The notes: generated by a model from the letters alone, not told the origin. DNA of 64,000 bases from Roseospira visakhapatnamensis (GCF_014197915.1 NZ_JACIGK010000003.1:62001-126000), one strand, 5' to 3'; shown: positions 22,086-31,946, numbered from the stretch's first letter. Translations and numbers: made by a program.

Positions 22086-23150
22086 CTACTGCGGCGTGAA
22101 CGTGAACGTGAACTCGCTGAACTGCGTGTAGTACTGGCGGGGAATCGGCAACGGGCTGGACAGCAACACGGCGCGCCGGGCGGAATCGGCGAAGGCGGTG
22201 AAGAACGAATCCGCGCCATAGCGACCCGTCCCGCCCAGCAGGTTCACCGAGACGACGGTGCCGTCCGGCTGAACGCGGACGCTGATTTCCACCGACATGC
22301 TCATGACCTCGCGCCCGCCGGCGTTGAACTGCCAGTTCCGCCGCACATGGTCGGCGATCTGCTTCTTGAACGCGTCGAGCTGCGACATCGTCAGCCGGTC
22401 GGACAGACGTCCCCCGGTGTTCTCCGGGCGGGGCGGCGACGGTGTGCCGGTGCCGGCTTCGGCGGCCGGAGCACCATCTCCCAACAGGCTGTTGAGCATG
22501 GATTCCACCACCGCGTCCGGCGAGTCCGCGCGCGGCCCCGGTTGGCCCGAGGGTTGGGCGCGTTCGGCCGTGCGTGGCGGTGGATCCGGACGCGGCGGCG
22601 ACGGCGGCTTGACCGAGGGGGGCGCGGGTGGCGCGACCTGGGTGATGGCCTCGGGCACGGCCTCCGGCGGAATGGCCGGGGGCTGCTGCGGCTCGGGTTC
22701 GGGCTCGGGTGCGGGCGCCGGTACCGGCTCGGGCTCCGGCGCCGGTTCGGGCTCCGGCGCCGGTTCGGGCTCCGGTGCCGGTTCGGGTTCTGGCGCTGGC
22801 TCGGGCTCCGGTGCCGGCTCGGGCTCCGGTGCCGGCTCGGGTTCTGGCACCGGTTCGGGTTCTGGCACCGGTTCGGGTTCTGGCACCGGTTCGGGTTCAG
22901 GTTCGGGTTCCGGGGCCGGTGGTGGCGGCGGTGCCGGTTCGGGCTCCGGTTCCGGCTCGGGGTCCGGGGGGTCGGGCACCGGCGGCACCGGGGTCTCTCG
23001 CCGCGAGGTGGTGTCCTCGGCGATCTCCACCAGGTCCACGATCAGCGGCTGGCGATCCGGCGGCTCCCTCAAAAGGTGTGGCAACCCCATCCAGGCGATC
23101 GCTAGGATCGCCAAGTGAAGGCCTCCGGATAGGATCATGCCACGCGTCAT
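22086..23150 (-). CDS. tolA: TolA/TonB-type envelope protein of the Tol-Pal system
   Basis: 354 residues. A single N-terminal membrane anchor (about 5-27) is followed by a long Pro-Glu rod (about 55-165, repeats of E-P-E-P-x-P) instead of the Ala/Lys helix of enteric TolA. The C-terminal domain starts near 250 ('[20 protein letters not shown]', '[20 protein letters not shown]'), the TolA/TonB C-terminal fold. It spans the periplasm and couples TolQR motor energy to the outer membrane. Gene order (ybgC-tolQ-tolR-this) supports tolA over tonB. tolB and pal do not follow, because the chemoreceptor gene converges on it. Confidence 0.85.
   Translation of the reverse strand: MTRGMILSGGLHLAILAIAWMGLPHLLREPPDRQPLIVDLVEIAEDTTSRRETPVPPVPDPPDPEPEPEPEPAPPPPPAPEPEPEPEPVPEPEPVPEPEPVPEPEPAPEPEPAPEPEPAPEPEPAPEPEPAPEPEPAPEPEPVPAPAPEPEPEPQQPPAIPPEAVPEAITQVAPPAPPSVKPPSPPRPDPPPRTAERAQPSGQPGPRADSPDAVVESMLNSLLGDGAPAAEAGTGTPSPPRPENTGGRLSDRLTMSQLDAFKKQIADHVRRNWQFNAGGREVMSMSVEISVRVQPDGTVVSVNLLGGTGRYGADSFFTAFADSARRAVLLSSPLPIPRQYYTQFSEFTFTFTPQ
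22718..22920. repeat. 18-bp tandem repeat inside tolA (Glu-Pro rod)
   Basis: About eleven imperfect units of 18 bases, each encoding E-P-E-P-(A/V)-P on the minus strand. The three units around 22846-22900 are nearly identical, suggesting recent slippage; the array length probably varies between strains. Confidence 0.85.
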
Positions 23151-23199
23151 GACGGTCTCATCAATAGCGGTATCGGCGCGGGTCCGGGCGGTGACGGGG

Positions 23200-23667
<468 letters not shown>

Positions 23668-23679
23668 CGCGGTTCCTTC

Positions 23680-24660
23680 TCACACGTCTTGCGCGGGGCG
23701 GGTGCCCGGGTGGCCGACATGACCGCCGTCCTCGCCCCGGGGCGAGGCGCGGTCCTCGATCTGGCGCGACAGGATGGCGCCGAACTCGCCCGAGAAGGTC
23801 TCCAGGCGGCGGGCATAGCGATCGATGTCGTTGGACAGCTTGTTGTAGGCCACCACCGCCGGGATGGCGGCCACGAGGCCGATGGCGGTGGCGAACAGCG
23901 CCTCGGCGATCCCCGGGGCCACGGTGGCCAGGCTGGTGTCCTTGGACATGCCGATGGCGTGGAAGCTGTTCATGATGCCCCACACGGTGCCGAACAGGCC
24001 GACGAAGGGCGCCACCGAGCCCGTGGAGGCGAGGAAGCCCAGGCGGCGCTCCAGGTCGTCCAGTTCACGGCTCATGGTGATCTGCATGACGCGGTCGATG
24101 CGCTGCGACAGGCTGGCGCTCAGGCTGCCGCCGTTGCCGCTGCGTCCGGTGGCCCGGCGCCATTCGCGCATGGCGGCGATGAACACCTTGCTCATCGGAT
24201 CGCGGGGGCCATGCCCCATGCGGTCGTACAGGTCGTCCAGCGACCCGCCGGACCAGAAGCGGTCCTCGAAGGTGTCGGCGCGCCGGAACAGGGACTTCAG
24301 CCGCCACAGCTTGTCGATGATGATGGCCCACGACCAGAACGAGGCCAGCACCAGCATCAGCATGACACCCTTGACCACCCAGTCGGCCTGCAGGAACAGG
24401 CTGACCGGATCAAGCTTGGCGGCCGGCACGGCCGCCCCCGCGCCCCCCGGGCGGTCGGCGTTCAGCAGGTCCAGCCCGCTCGTCCCGCCACCTCCGCCGG
24501 GCAGGCTCGGCAGGCCCTCGCGGCCCACGGGAAGGGCGGGCGCGGCGTCGGGCGGCGGCGGTTGCACCTGGACGGCGTCGGCCATGCCGGCGAGTCCCTG
24601 GCCCAACTCGCGGGTCAGGTCGCCGACGGCGCCGGCGAGGTCGAAGATCAGCGTTTCCAT
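23680..24660 (-). CDS. tolQ: TolQ, MotA/TolQ/ExbB proton channel subunit
   Basis: 326 residues, about 90 longer than usual TolQ. The first 90 residues are a Pro/Gly-rich extension; the first membrane helix is at about 96-115, and the two channel helices lie in the second half ('[17 protein letters not shown]', '[20 protein letters not shown]'). It forms the proton channel of the Tol-Pal motor with TolR, acting in outer-membrane constriction at division. It begins 10 bases after ybgC. The extension has an amphipathic start and no recognised domain. Confidence 0.93.
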   Translation of the reverse strand: METLIFDLAGAVGDLTRELGQGLAGMADAVQVQPPPPDAAPALPVGREGLPSLPGGGGGTSGLDLLNADRPGGAGAAVPAAKLDPVSLFLQADWVVKGVMLMLVLASFWSWAIIIDKLWRLKSLFRRADTFEDRFWSGGSLDDLYDRMGHGPRDPMSKVFIAAMREWRRATGRSGNGGSLSASLSQRIDRVMQITMSRELDDLERRLGFLASTGSVAPFVGLFGTVWGIMNSFHAIGMSKDTSLATVAPGIAEALFATAIGLVAAIPAVVAYNKLSNDIDRYARRLETFSGEFGAILSRQIEDRASPRGEDGGHVGHPGTRPAQDV

Positions 24661-24670
24661 GGTCGGACCG

Positions 24671-25171
24671 TCACGTTCCGGTTGTGGTTTCGGGGTAGGG
24701 ATGCGCCGCCAGGTGGGTCCGCAGCGCCGCCCTGAGCGCCGCCGGGACCCGGCCCGGCCGGCCCTGGTCGGTGACCATGGCCAGGCGCAGGCGCAGGGCG
24801 ACCAGTAAAGTGTCGTCCCGCATCACGTTCTGGCTGACGCGCATGGTGGCGCCGCCGACCTCGATCATGCGGGTGTGCACCACCAGAAGATCATCCAGAT
24901 GGGCCGGCCGATGAAAGGTCGCCTCGCACTGATGCACGGCGAAACCGACCCCGTCCTCGGCCTTCAGGTCGCAGTGGCGCAGGCCGAACAGACGCATCAT
25001 CTCGGTGCGCGCCCGCTCGGCATAGCGCAGGTAGTCGGCATGATAGACGATACCCCCGGCGTCGGTGCACTCGTAATACACCCGCACGGGATAAAGATGG
25101 ACGCCGCCGTGCATCGCGCCGGTGGACGGCACGGGAGCCATGGGCGGGTCGATGTCGTGGGGATCCCTCAC
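24671..25171 (-). CDS. ybgC: Tol-Pal system-associated acyl-CoA thioesterase
   Basis: 166 residues. A hotdog-fold thioesterase: '[20 protein letters not shown]' holds the conserved Asp (T-D-A-G-G-I-V-Y-H motif) and '[14 protein letters not shown]' follows. Members hydrolyse acyl-CoA in the cytoplasm; their tie to Tol-Pal is by gene order. About 20 extra residues precede the domain. Its ATG overlaps the ruvB stop (ATGA), so this start is favoured although later Mets exist. Confidence 0.92.
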   Translation of the reverse strand: MRDPHDIDPPMAPVPSTGAMHGGVHLYPVRVYYECTDAGGIVYHADYLRYAERARTEMMRLFGLRHCDLKAEDGVGFAVHQCEATFHRPAHLDDLLVVHTRMIEVGGATMRVSQNVMRDDTLLVALRLRLAMVTDQGRPGRVPAALRAALRTHLAAHPYPETTTGT

Positions 25172-26244
25172 GATAGGTCCTCTCCGGTTGTTCCCCCCAA
25201 CAGGTCAGGCTGGTGGTCGTCCTTTCGTGGCGGCGTCAGGCCCAGGTGGCGCCAGCCGCTGGCGGTGACCAGGCGGCCGCGCGGCGTGCGCTGGATGAGC
25301 CCTTGCTGGATCAGGAACGGCTCGATGACGTCCTCCAGGGTGTCGCGCTCTTCCGACAGGGCGGCGGCGATGGTCTCCACGCCCACCGGGCCGCCGCCGT
25401 GGTGGGTGACGATGCAGTGTAGGTAGCGCCGGTCCATGGCGTCCAGGCCGCGCGCGTCCACCTCCAGCCGGCGCAGGGCGGCGTCGGTGGCCGCCCGATC
25501 GACGCGCGCATGCCCGGCCACGGCGGCGAAGTCCCGCACCCGGCGCAGCAGCCGCCCGGCCACCCGGGGGGTGCCGCGCGCGCGGCGGGCGATCTCGCCC
25601 GCGCCATCCGCCGTGAGTGGCATGCCCAGCTTGCCGGCGCCCCGGCGCACGATGGCCTCCAGGTCCTCGGGGTCGTAGAAGTTCAGGCGTACGGGAATAC
25701 CGAAGCGGTCACGCAAGGGGGTGGTCAGAAGTCCCGAACGGGTGGTCGCCCCCACCAGGGTGAAGGGCTTCAGATCGATGCGCACGGAACGGGCGGCCGG
25801 ACCCTCGCCGATGATCAGGTCGAGCTGGAAGTCCTCCATCGCCGGATACAAGACCTCCTCTATGGCGGGATTGAGGCGATGGATTTCGTCGATGAACAGG
25901 ACGTCGCGGGCCTCCAGGTTGGTCAGGATGGCGGCCAGGTCGCCCGCCTTGGCGATCATCGGCCCCGAGGTGGCGCGGAAGCCGACCCCCAATTCGCGGG
26001 AGACGATCTGCGCCAGCGTCGTCTTGCCCAGCCCCGGCGGGCCGTGCAGCAACACGTGGTCCATGGCCTCGCCGCGGGCGCGGGCGGCCTGGACGAACAC
26101 CCGCAGGTTCTCGCGCGCCAGCTTCTGACCGATGAAGTCGTCCAGGGTCTGAGGACGCAGGCCGGGGTCGGCGCCGTGATCCTCGGGCTGGGGATGGCCG
26201 GAGATCAGGCGGGGGGGAGTGGGGTCGGTGTCGCGTGTGCTCAT
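25168..26244 (-). CDS. ruvB: Holliday junction branch migration ATPase RuvB
   Basis: 358 residues. AAA+ motor that drives branch migration with RuvA. Walker A is [13 protein letters not shown], Walker [12 protein letters not shown], and sensor/arginine segments include '[18 protein letters not shown]' and '[18 protein letters not shown]'; the C-terminal winged helix ends '[17 protein letters not shown]'. The ATG was chosen because the family starts here; the frame is open far upstream. The DUF4160/DUF2442 pair and 900 bases separate it from ruvA, which it normally follows directly. Confidence 0.95.
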   Translation of the reverse strand: MSTRDTDPTPPRLISGHPQPEDHGADPGLRPQTLDDFIGQKLARENLRVFVQAARARGEAMDHVLLHGPPGLGKTTLAQIVSRELGVGFRATSGPMIAKAGDLAAILTNLEARDVLFIDEIHRLNPAIEEVLYPAMEDFQLDLIIGEGPAARSVRIDLKPFTLVGATTRSGLLTTPLRDRFGIPVRLNFYDPEDLEAIVRRGAGKLGMPLTADGAGEIARRARGTPRVAGRLLRRVRDFAAVAGHARVDRAATDAALRRLEVDARGLDAMDRRYLHCIVTHHGGGPVGVETIAAALSEERDTLEDVIEPFLIQQGLIQRTPRGRLVTASGWRHLGLTPPRKDDHQPDLLGGTTGEDLS

Positions 26245-26300
26245 AAGGCGGGGCCGCCTGTCGGGTCCGGCGGGCGAGAGGCCCAGCCCATCAGGGGTTT

Positions 26301-26585
26301 TTACCCCCGCGCGGGTTTGGTTTCCAGGCGTGGCTTCGGCGCGCGGGCACCGCGCAGGAGTCCTTCCGTGCTCAGGTCCTCGTCTATGTCCGGCCAGTGA
26401 ATCCCGTATCCCGCGCCGGCCAGTTTCCACCGCGCCCGTTGTTCGGGCGTCGCGGCCGCGAGACGCGGATACCACGCCGGCGGCACGGCGATGGTCCGGC
26501 CGTCCATCAGATCCACGACCAGACGGGCGTTGTTGACCGTGACGGCTTTCACACGGACATCCGTGTCAGGTGCCAAAGAAGTCAT
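26301..26585 (-). CDS. DUF2442 domain protein
   Basis: 94 residues. It matches the DUF2442 pattern: '[20 protein letters not shown]', '[20 protein letters not shown]', '[19 protein letters not shown]'. These small proteins often lie directly after DUF4160 genes; the pair has been suggested to act as toxin-antitoxin-like modules, but the function is unknown. It overlaps the upstream DUF4160 gene by 20 bases and ends 57 bases before ruvB, so it could be read together with ruvB. Confidence 0.85.
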   Translation of the reverse strand: MTSLAPDTDVRVKAVTVNNARLVVDLMDGRTIAVPPAWYPRLAAATPEQRARWKLAGAGYGIHWPDIDEDLSTEGLLRGARAPKPRLETKPARG

Positions 26586-26802
26586 CCCAGGCCTCCCGGA
26601 AGGCATCGCGATGCGCGTCAACCAGACGGCGAATGCGTTGCAAATCATGTGCCGCAAAACCAATGTCGCGCGCGACGGAAACAGCGGCCAGCCAGACCTT
26701 CGCCGTGGCCGGCCCCTTGTCCACATGCACAGGCGCCGGCTCGCCCGGCTCGTGGCTGTAGAAGTAAAACCTGAATCCATCGATCCGCAATAGGGTGGGC
26801 AT
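26566..26802 (-). CDS. DUF4160 domain protein
   Basis: 78 residues beginning MPTLLRIDGFRFYFYSHEPG, followed by 'EPAPVHVDKGPATAKVWL', the DUF4160 signature with its His (H-V-x-V type). A GTG six codons upstream (26820) is an alternative start; neither has a clear Shine-Dalgarno. The sequence around the start is less GC-rich than its neighbours. Paired with DUF2442 and inserted between ruvA and ruvB, it looks acquired. The function is unknown. Confidence 0.8.
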   Translation of the reverse strand: MPTLLRIDGFRFYFYSHEPGEPAPVHVDKGPATAKVWLAAVSVARDIGFAAHDLQRIRRLVDAHRDAFREAWDDFFGT

Positions 26803-26882
26803 GGTCGCGCCAGTCGACACAAGAATGCAGCCAGACGATCAAGTGGTCACCTCGTTGACGATCATCCGAGCACGATCTGCCT

Positions 26883-26913
26883 TGTATAGCAACCCGGCGG
26901 TGCCGGTGCTCAA
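26883..26913 (-). promoter_or_regulatory. Possible promoter of the DUF4160/DUF2442 pair
   Basis: Minus strand: TTGAGC (26908-26913), 19-base spacer, TATACA (26883-26888). The spacer is a little long. If used, it would also feed ruvB-ybgC-tolQRA. Confidence 0.35.
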
Positions 26914-26959
26914 GGGCGCGATCCGGAATGGGGGGCGCTCTTTACGGCCAGATTCTCGT

Positions 26960-27008
26960 TGCGGCGACGCAGTCAAGGGAGTCCCCCTTGACCGCGAACG
27001 TCGCCGCA
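26960..27008. repeat. Long palindrome 1 in the ruvA gap
   Basis: Outer arms of 10 bp (26960-26969 with 26999-27008: TGCGGCGACG/CGTCGCCGCA) and inner arms of 8 bp (GTCAAGGG/CCCTTGAC) around a 5-base loop, separated by a small internal loop. There is no T-run. Confidence 0.75.
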
Positions 27009-27021
27009 CAACACAGTGTGT

Positions 27022-27086
27022 CTCGTGCCCGTTCGATCCAGACAAAGGAATGCGGACGGCATCTTTTGTCTGGATCAGGGCACGAG
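27022..27086. repeat. Long palindrome 2 in the ruvA gap
   Basis: Outer arms of 9 bp (CTCGTGCCC/GGGCACGAG), inner arms of 12 bp (GATCCAGACAAA/TTTGTCTGGATC) and a small ATGC/GCAT tip, giving over 20 paired bases. Together with palindrome 1 it resembles a repetitive extragenic palindrome cluster or a miniature transposable element. Confidence 0.75.
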
Positions 27087-27151
27087 GGACGACCTGCTCT
27101 CCCTCATGGGCCGACCTGATCCAGGGGGACAAGCCTTCTACGCTGATTGTT

Positions 27152-27811
27152 TCATTGCTGCCCCAACGCCTTGAGGGCCGCGCCCAACACGCGCTCGACA
27201 GTCGCCGCATCCCCCAGCGCGGCGGTGGCCTGGGCGGCGGCCTCCCAGGCGTCCAGGCGGCGATAGCCCAGGTTGACCAGGGCGGAGGTGGCATCCTCGA
27301 CCAGGGCGGCGCGGGCATCGCCCGTGGTGGCGGCGGAGACCACCGGCGCCGGGCCGTCGGGCGGGGCGACGCCCGCCGGCCGGGGGCCTGGCACGGCGCC
27401 CAGGCTGGTGGCCTTGTCCTTCAACTCCGACAGGATCCGCGCCGCCAGTTTCGGTCCCACGCCGCTGGCGCGCTGGATGGCGGCCTTGTCCTGGGCGGCC
27501 AGCACGCCCCCCAGGCGGTCGGCCGGCACCACCGACAGGATGGCCAGCGCCACCTTCGCCCCCACCCCCTGCACGGTGCCCAGCAGGCGGAAGGCGTCGC
27601 GCTCCAGCGTCTCGGCGAAGCCGTACAGGTGGATGTGATCCTCGCGCACGTGGGTCTCGACCAACAGCCGGGCCTCGTCGGGCGCGCCGGGCGCGGGCAG
27701 GCGGCCGAGGGTGCGTGCCGAGCAGAACACCAGATAGCCCACGCCCTGGACATCGATCACCGCCCAGTCGTCGCCGACCGCGTCCACCCGGCCGCGCAAG
27801 GCCGCGATCAT
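27152..27811 (-). CDS. ruvA: Holliday junction DNA helicase RuvA
   Basis: 219 residues. It binds four-way junctions as a tetramer and loads RuvB. The N-terminal OB domain starts [20 protein letters not shown]; helix-hairpin-helix elements are in '[14 protein letters not shown]' and '[19 protein letters not shown]'; a Pro/Ala linker leads to the RuvB-binding C terminus ('[15 protein letters not shown]'). Its ATG overlaps the ruvC stop (ATGA). Confidence 0.95.
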   Translation of the reverse strand: MIAALRGRVDAVGDDWAVIDVQGVGYLVFCSARTLGRLPAPGAPDEARLLVETHVREDHIHLYGFAETLERDAFRLLGTVQGVGAKVALAILSVVPADRLGGVLAAQDKAAIQRASGVGPKLAARILSELKDKATSLGAVPGPRPAGVAPPDGPAPVVSAATTGDARAALVEDATSALVNLGYRRLDAWEAAAQATAALGDAATVERVLGAALKALGQQ

Positions 27812-28317
27812 GGGGCGCCTCCCGCCAGGGCGGCGGCCACCACCCGGGCGCTGGCCCGCAGGTGGGCGTGACAGATGGCCACGGCCAGGGCATCGGCGGC
27901 ATCGGCGCGGGCCGGATCGGCCCCCGGCAGCAGGGTTCGCACCATCAACTCGACCTGTGCCTTCTCGGCGTGACCGCGTCCGACCACCGCCTTCTTGATG
28001 GCGTTGGGGGTGTATTCGGTGACCGGCAGGCCCCGGCGCGCCGGGGCCAGCATGACCACGCCGCGCGCCTGACCCAGCTTCAGGGTGCTGTGCGGGTTGC
28101 GGTTGACGAAGGTTTCCTCCACGGCCGCCTCGTTGGGGCGCCAGCGCTCGAGGACCGCCATGACGCCGTCATGCAACTGCGCCAGCCGGGTGGCCAGGTC
28201 GGCCGTCTCGTCGCTGGTCACCACGCCGTCGGCCACGTGGGACAGGCGGTTGCCGGTGGCCTCCAGGACGCCCCAGCCGGTGACCCGAAGGCCGGGATCA
28301 AGCCCGAGGATGCGCAT
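27808..28317 (-). CDS. ruvC: Crossover junction endodeoxyribonuclease RuvC
   Basis: 169 residues starting [20 protein letters not shown]. It resolves Holliday junctions. The catalytic acids are visible: Asp7 in GLDPG, Glu in '[12 protein letters not shown]', and the Asp pair in '[15 protein letters not shown]'. The start is fixed by family alignment; the long open frame upstream is not conserved. It leads ruvA with a 4-base overlap and follows yebC by 215 bases. Confidence 0.95.
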   Translation of the reverse strand: MRILGLDPGLRVTGWGVLEATGNRLSHVADGVVTSDETADLATRLAQLHDGVMAVLERWRPNEAAVEETFVNRNPHSTLKLGQARGVVMLAPARRGLPVTEYTPNAIKKAVVGRGHAEKAQVELMVRTLLPGADPARADAADALAVAICHAHLRASARVVAAALAGGAP

Positions 28318-28532
28318 GCGTGTGTCGCCCGTTGTTGCCCGCAGGGTGCATTCGACGGATGCGCCGGCGGGCCGCCAGCGCACCACGCGTCCGCCCGGTC
28401 CCCCTCCCAACCTCCGCCATTCCATGGAGGCCGAGTCCGGCCCCGCGGGAGGCGGCCCGACCGCCCTCGCCGGGATGGGGAGAGTCGGGGAGGGGCGGGG
28501 AGCGGGATCATGCCTCCGATCGCGCCGCGTGG

Positions 28533-29294
28533 TCACGCGCTCAGGCGTTGCATCACGTCGTCGGCGATTTCGTAGTTGGCGGCGACGCGCTGCACATCGT
28601 CGTTGTCGTCCAGCACGTCCAGGAACTTCAGCAGCGTTCCGGCGGTGTCCTCGTCCACCGGGACGGTGTTCTGCGGCCGCCAGTCCAGGCGCGCGGCCTC
28701 CGGTTCACCCAGGGCGGCGGTCATGGCCTCGCGCACCCCGTTCAGGTCGTCCGGCTGGCAGTAGATGTCGTGGCCGCCCTCCTCGTCGTCCACGTCGCTG
28801 ACCACGTCGTCGGCGCCGGCCTCGATGGCCGCGTCCAGCATGGCCTCGGCGTCTCCGGCGGCGGCCGGGTAGCGCAGGTAGCCGACGCGCGCGAAGTTGA
28901 AGGCCACCGAATTGGTCTCGCCCATGGACCCGCCGTGCTTGTTGAAGGCGGCGCGCACCTCGGCGGCGGTGCGGTTGCGGTTGTCCGACAGGCACTCGAC
29001 GATCACCGCCACGTTGCCGGGGCCGTAGCCCTCGTAGCGCAGTTCCTCCAGGGCGTCGGCATCGGCGGTCGAGATGGCCTTGGCCATGGCCCGCTCGATA
29101 TTGTCCTTGGGCATGGAGGCCTGCTTGGCGGCGCCGATGGCGGCGCGCAGGCGCGGGTTGGCGTCCGGGTCGGGGGAGCCGACCTTGCACGACACGGTGA
29201 TCTCGCGGGCCAGTTTGGTGAACAGTCTGGCGCGTTTGGCATCCTGACCGCCCTTGCGGTACATGATATTCTTGAACTGGGAATGACCGGCCAT
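28533..29294 (-). CDS. yebC: YebC/PmpR family transcriptional regulator or translation factor
   Basis: 253 residues with the canonical start [20 protein letters not shown] and '[20 protein letters not shown]', '[14 protein letters not shown]'. The family includes DNA-binding regulators such as PmpR and, from more recent work, factors that help ribosomes through proline stretches. Length and motifs are standard. It leads into ruvC-ruvA, the widely conserved yebC-ruvCAB order. The rod-like Pro repeats of TolA and PopZ nearby make a translation role plausible here, but that is inference. Confidence 0.94.
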   Translation of the reverse strand: MAGHSQFKNIMYRKGGQDAKRARLFTKLAREITVSCKVGSPDPDANPRLRAAIGAAKQASMPKDNIERAMAKAISTADADALEELRYEGYGPGNVAVIVECLSDNRNRTAAEVRAAFNKHGGSMGETNSVAFNFARVGYLRYPAAAGDAEAMLDAAIEAGADDVVSDVDDEEGGHDIYCQPDDLNGVREAMTAALGEPEAARLDWRPQNTVPVDEDTAGTLLKFLDVLDDNDDVQRVAANYEIADDVMQRLSA

Positions 29295-29630
29295 GGGTGT
29301 CTCGGGCCTTTCGCACTATCCGGAGGGCGGGGGCGGCACGCGCGCCGGCGCCAGGGACCGCCCCGGACTGCTGGAGGGAAGAATGCATGAAGGGGGTTTC
29401 GGTCCCCCTTACACCAGATGTGGTCACCATACCAGAGGCCGGTGGGCGGATGCCAGCGGCCGACCGGTGGGTCGGTGAGGGGCGGACGCTTGATCGGCAC
29501 CGGCGCGACGCCGTCGCGGACGCGACGGTCGCCAAACATGGCGGCGCGGCTCCACCGTGACCGGGCACCGCGTGCCGATGCCCCGGTCATCCACACCGCA
29601 CCGCATTGATCGTCTTGGTAAAATCAGAGA
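29295..29630. other. Intergenic region between yebC and tRNA-Gln
   Basis: 336 bases. It should hold the yebC-ruvCA promoter, which I could not place. A 7-bp hairpin (AAGGGGG, 29390-29396, with CCCCCTT, 29404-29410) is present without a T-run. By eye there is no alphaproteobacterial LexA box (GTTC-N7-GTTC). Confidence 0.4.
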
Positions 29631-29704
29631 TGGCTGGGGCGCCAGGATTCGAACCTGGGATCACGGGACCAAAACCCGATGCCTTACCGCTTGGCTACGC
29701 CCCA
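29631..29704 (-). tRNA. tRNA-Gln (anticodon TTG)
   Basis: 74 bases including an encoded CCA. The acceptor TGGGGCG pairs with CGCCCCA, the T arm has GGTTCGAATCC, and the anticodon loop reads TTTTGGT. All arms pair. Confidence 0.97.
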
Positions 29705-30091
29705 ATAGATCCCCGGACGGGGCCGGCAGGCGCCGTCGAGGGTGCCCGAAGGCCGGCCACTCTGCCGTGGTCACCGGCCGTCGTCAAGAATCCAAGTCTC
29801 GCCGGCGTTTATTCTCCTTAAGGTGATAAGTTCTAATGCTATATCCTTTAGAGTGTTTCATCGCGCACGACGGTGTCCGCTCCGTCGCGGCGCGGTCGAC
29901 CCGGTTCCAACGAGCCATCCGCCGGTTGCCGTCCAACGATGCGGGGGTGTCGCCGAGGGTCAATAAGCACAGAAAAAATCTCATATTTTCATATGGATAA
30001 CGTTCTTTCTCATGTCGTACATGAGCCTTTATGTCGTCAGGTGGCCGCGCGGTCGTGGACAATGGCGGCGGTTCGGCCTACATGCTCGACC
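29705..30091. other. Intergenic region with AT-rich islands between tRNA-Gln and trmFO
   Basis: 387 bases with two AT-rich stretches (about 29,805-29,865 and 29,965-30,025), unusual for this genome. They probably hold promoters for tRNA-Gln and trmFO; a small CTCATG/CATGAG inverted repeat lies at about 30,008-30,024. No supported gene is seen. Confidence 0.45.
29759..29787 (-). promoter_or_regulatory. Possible promoter of tRNA-Gln
   Basis: Minus strand: TTGACG (29782-29787), 17-base spacer, CAGAGT (29759-29764). The -35 is good, the -10 is weak. The tRNA begins about 55 bases downstream of the -10. Confidence 0.4.
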
Positions 30092-31474
30092 ATGACTCAT
30101 CCCGATCCCGTCTCCCGCGTCCGTATCGTCGGCGGTGGCCTCGCCGGCAGCGAAGCCGCCTGGCAGTGCGCCCGCCACGGCCTGTCCGTGGACCTGGTGG
30201 AAATGCGTCCGCATCGGTCCAGCGAAGCCCATGTGACCGATGATCTGGCGGAACTGGTGTGCTCCAACTCCTTCCGGTCCGACGATGCCGAGGGCAACGC
30301 CGTGGGCCTGCTGCACGCCGAGATGCGACAGCTGGACTCGCTGATCCTGGCCTGCGCCGATGCCCATCGGGTGCCGGCGGGCGGAGCCCTGGCGGTGGAC
30401 CGCGAGGCGTTCTCCCGGGCCGTTCAGGCACGTCTGGAGGCCCATCCTCGGATCACGGTGACGCGCGCCGAGATCACCTCACTGCCGGATGCCGCCGACG
30501 GCCCGGTGATCATCGCCACCGGCCCCCTGACCGCCGGGTCCCTGGCCGAGGCCATCCGCGCCGAGACAGGCGAGGCCCACCTGGCCTTCTTCGATGCCAT
30601 CGCCCCCATCGTCCACCGCGACAGCATCGACATGGAGGTGGCGTGGTTTCAGTCCCGCTACGACAAGGGCGAGGGTGCCGACTACATCAACTGTCCGATG
30701 GATCGCGACCAGTACGAGGCGTTTCTCGACGCCCTGCTGGCCGCCGAGACGGTGGCCTTCAAGGACTGGGAGGGCACGCCCTATTTCGAGGGCTGCCTGC
30801 CCATCGAGGTGATGGCCGAACGTGGTCGGGAGACGCTGGCCCATGGCCCCATGAAGCCGGTGGGACTGACCAATCCGCGCCAGCCGGACCGCAAGCCCCA
30901 CGCCATCGTGCAACTGCGCCAGGACAACGCCCTGGGCACGCTGTACAACATGGTCGGCTTCCAGACCAAGCTGCGGCACGGAGAGCAGGCGCGGATCTTC
31001 CGTATGATCCCCGGCCTGCACCGGGCCGACTTCGCTCGCCTGGGGGGTATTCACCGCAACACGTTCCTGAACAGCCCACGCCTGCTGGATTCCGTCCTGC
31101 GGCTGAAGAGCCGGCCCCACATCCGCTTCGCCGGACAGATGACCGGCTGCGAGGGCTATGTGGAAAGCGCCGCCGTGGGCCTGCTGGCCGGGCTGTTCGC
31201 CGGGGCCGAGGCGCTCGGCGCGGATCCCCTGGCGCCACCGGCCACGACCGCGCTGGGGGCGCTGCTGGCGCACATCACCACGCCGGCGCATGCCGATACC
31301 TTCCAGCCGATGAACGTCAATTTCGGGCTGTTCCCGGAGCTGCCGCCGGAGATGATCCGGGTGGGCAAGCGCAAGCTGCGGGGCCGCGAGCGCAAGGCCC
31401 AGTATGGCCGGCGCGCGGCGACCGACCTGACGGCGTGGATGGCGCGCTTGCCCCCGGCGCCGGTCGCGGCATGA
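30092..31474 (+). CDS. trmFO: Methylenetetrahydrofolate-tRNA-(uracil-5)-methyltransferase
   Basis: 460 residues. It makes 5-methyluridine at position 54 of tRNA with FAD and methylene-THF. The N-terminal FAD motif is [18 protein letters not shown]; '[20 protein letters not shown]', 'CSNSFRSDD' and '[14 protein letters not shown]' are family hallmarks, and the C terminus ends in a basic region. The ATG was set by the family start; it lacks a good Shine-Dalgarno, and an in-frame ATG at 30062 is an alternative. It is monocistronic next to tRNA-Gln. Confidence 0.95.
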   Translation: MTHPDPVSRVRIVGGGLAGSEAAWQCARHGLSVDLVEMRPHRSSEAHVTDDLAELVCSNSFRSDDAEGNAVGLLHAEMRQLDSLILACADAHRVPAGGALAVDREAFSRAVQARLEAHPRITVTRAEITSLPDAADGPVIIATGPLTAGSLAEAIRAETGEAHLAFFDAIAPIVHRDSIDMEVAWFQSRYDKGEGADYINCPMDRDQYEAFLDALLAAETVAFKDWEGTPYFEGCLPIEVMAERGRETLAHGPMKPVGLTNPRQPDRKPHAIVQLRQDNALGTLYNMVGFQTKLRHGEQARIFRMIPGLHRADFARLGGIHRNTFLNSPRLLDSVLRLKSRPHIRFAGQMTGCEGYVESAAVGLLAGLFAGAEALGADPLAPPATTALGALLAHITTPAHADTFQPMNVNFGLFPELPPEMIRVGKRKLRGRERKAQYGRRAATDLTAWMARLPPAPVAA

Positions 31475-31502
31475 CCGCGCGCCGGGGCAGGGGGGGCGGT
31501 CA
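31472..31502. terminator. Inverted repeat joining the stop codons of two convergent genes
   Basis: TGACCGC (31472-31478) pairs with GCGGTCA (31496-31502). The arms begin and end with the stop codons of trmFO and the gene on the other strand. There is no T-run; it is a possible weak two-way terminator. Confidence 0.35.
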
Positions 31503-31946
31503 GGGGATGCAGCGTCCCCCCGCGTAGACCGGATTGGTGCTCAGGTCCCGACACAGGCGCAGGTCGGCGCCCCCCTCGGCGGCGGCGCCACTCAGCCAGA
31601 TGCGCAGGTCCTGAAAACTGAAGTAGGGAACCACCGTGGGCCGGTTGGCCATCATGGCCCGGCCGATGTCGTTGATGCCGGTCAGGCAGGCTTCGGTCAC
31701 CAGCGTCATGTCCGGGCCGCGCGTACGGAACAGCGCGGTCGAGCGCCGGTTGGCATCCTCGCACTGCGTCTGGGACTCGTAGTGGAAGTCCACCAGGTTG
31801 TAGAAGCTCCCGTCGACCATGCGGAACTTCTGATAGCGGTGGATGTCGCCGTTGTCCTGGGCCAGGGCCGCGCCACCGGCGACCACCGCGACCAGCAGGA
31901 TCGCGGCGGTTCCCCGGAGACGGTGACGGCACCGGCCGGATATCAT
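31500..31946 (-). CDS. Secreted protein of unknown function
   Basis: 148 residues. A signal peptide (RHRLRGTAAILLVAVVAGGAALA, shortened here, cleaved before QDN) sends it to the periplasm. The mature part has four cysteines ('TQCEDANRR', 'EACLTGI', 'LRLCRDL', 'GRCIP'), likely two disulfides. I do not recognise the family. Its ATG overlaps the stop of the upstream Pat-like gene (ATGA), so it is translated with it. Confidence 0.7.
   Translation of the reverse strand: MISGRCRHRLRGTAAILLVAVVAGGAALAQDNGDIHRYQKFRMVDGSFYNLVDFHYESQTQCEDANRRSTALFRTRGPDMTLVTEACLTGINDIGRAMMANRPTVVPYFSFQDLRIWLSGAAAEGGADLRLCRDLSTNPVYAGGRCIP

Larger units (their letters stand above)
26803..27151. other. Intergenic region between ruvA and the DUF4160 gene
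   Basis: 349 bases holding two long hairpins (26960-27008 and 27022-27086) and a possible promoter for the DUF4160/DUF2442 genes. No gene is seen. Confidence 0.6.

Noticed and set aside
22718-22920. A repeat array that might be read as CRISPR
   Set aside because: The repeats are contiguous, have no spacers, and encode the TolA rod in frame.
26839-27318. A minus-strand frame reading through the two palindromes
   Set aside because: It overlaps ruvA in another frame, and its peptide reflects the palindromic DNA.
29784-30062. A 92-codon minus-strand frame in the AT-rich gap before trmFO
   Set aside because: There is no ribosome site or recognisable family; it crosses the likely trmFO and tRNA promoter region.
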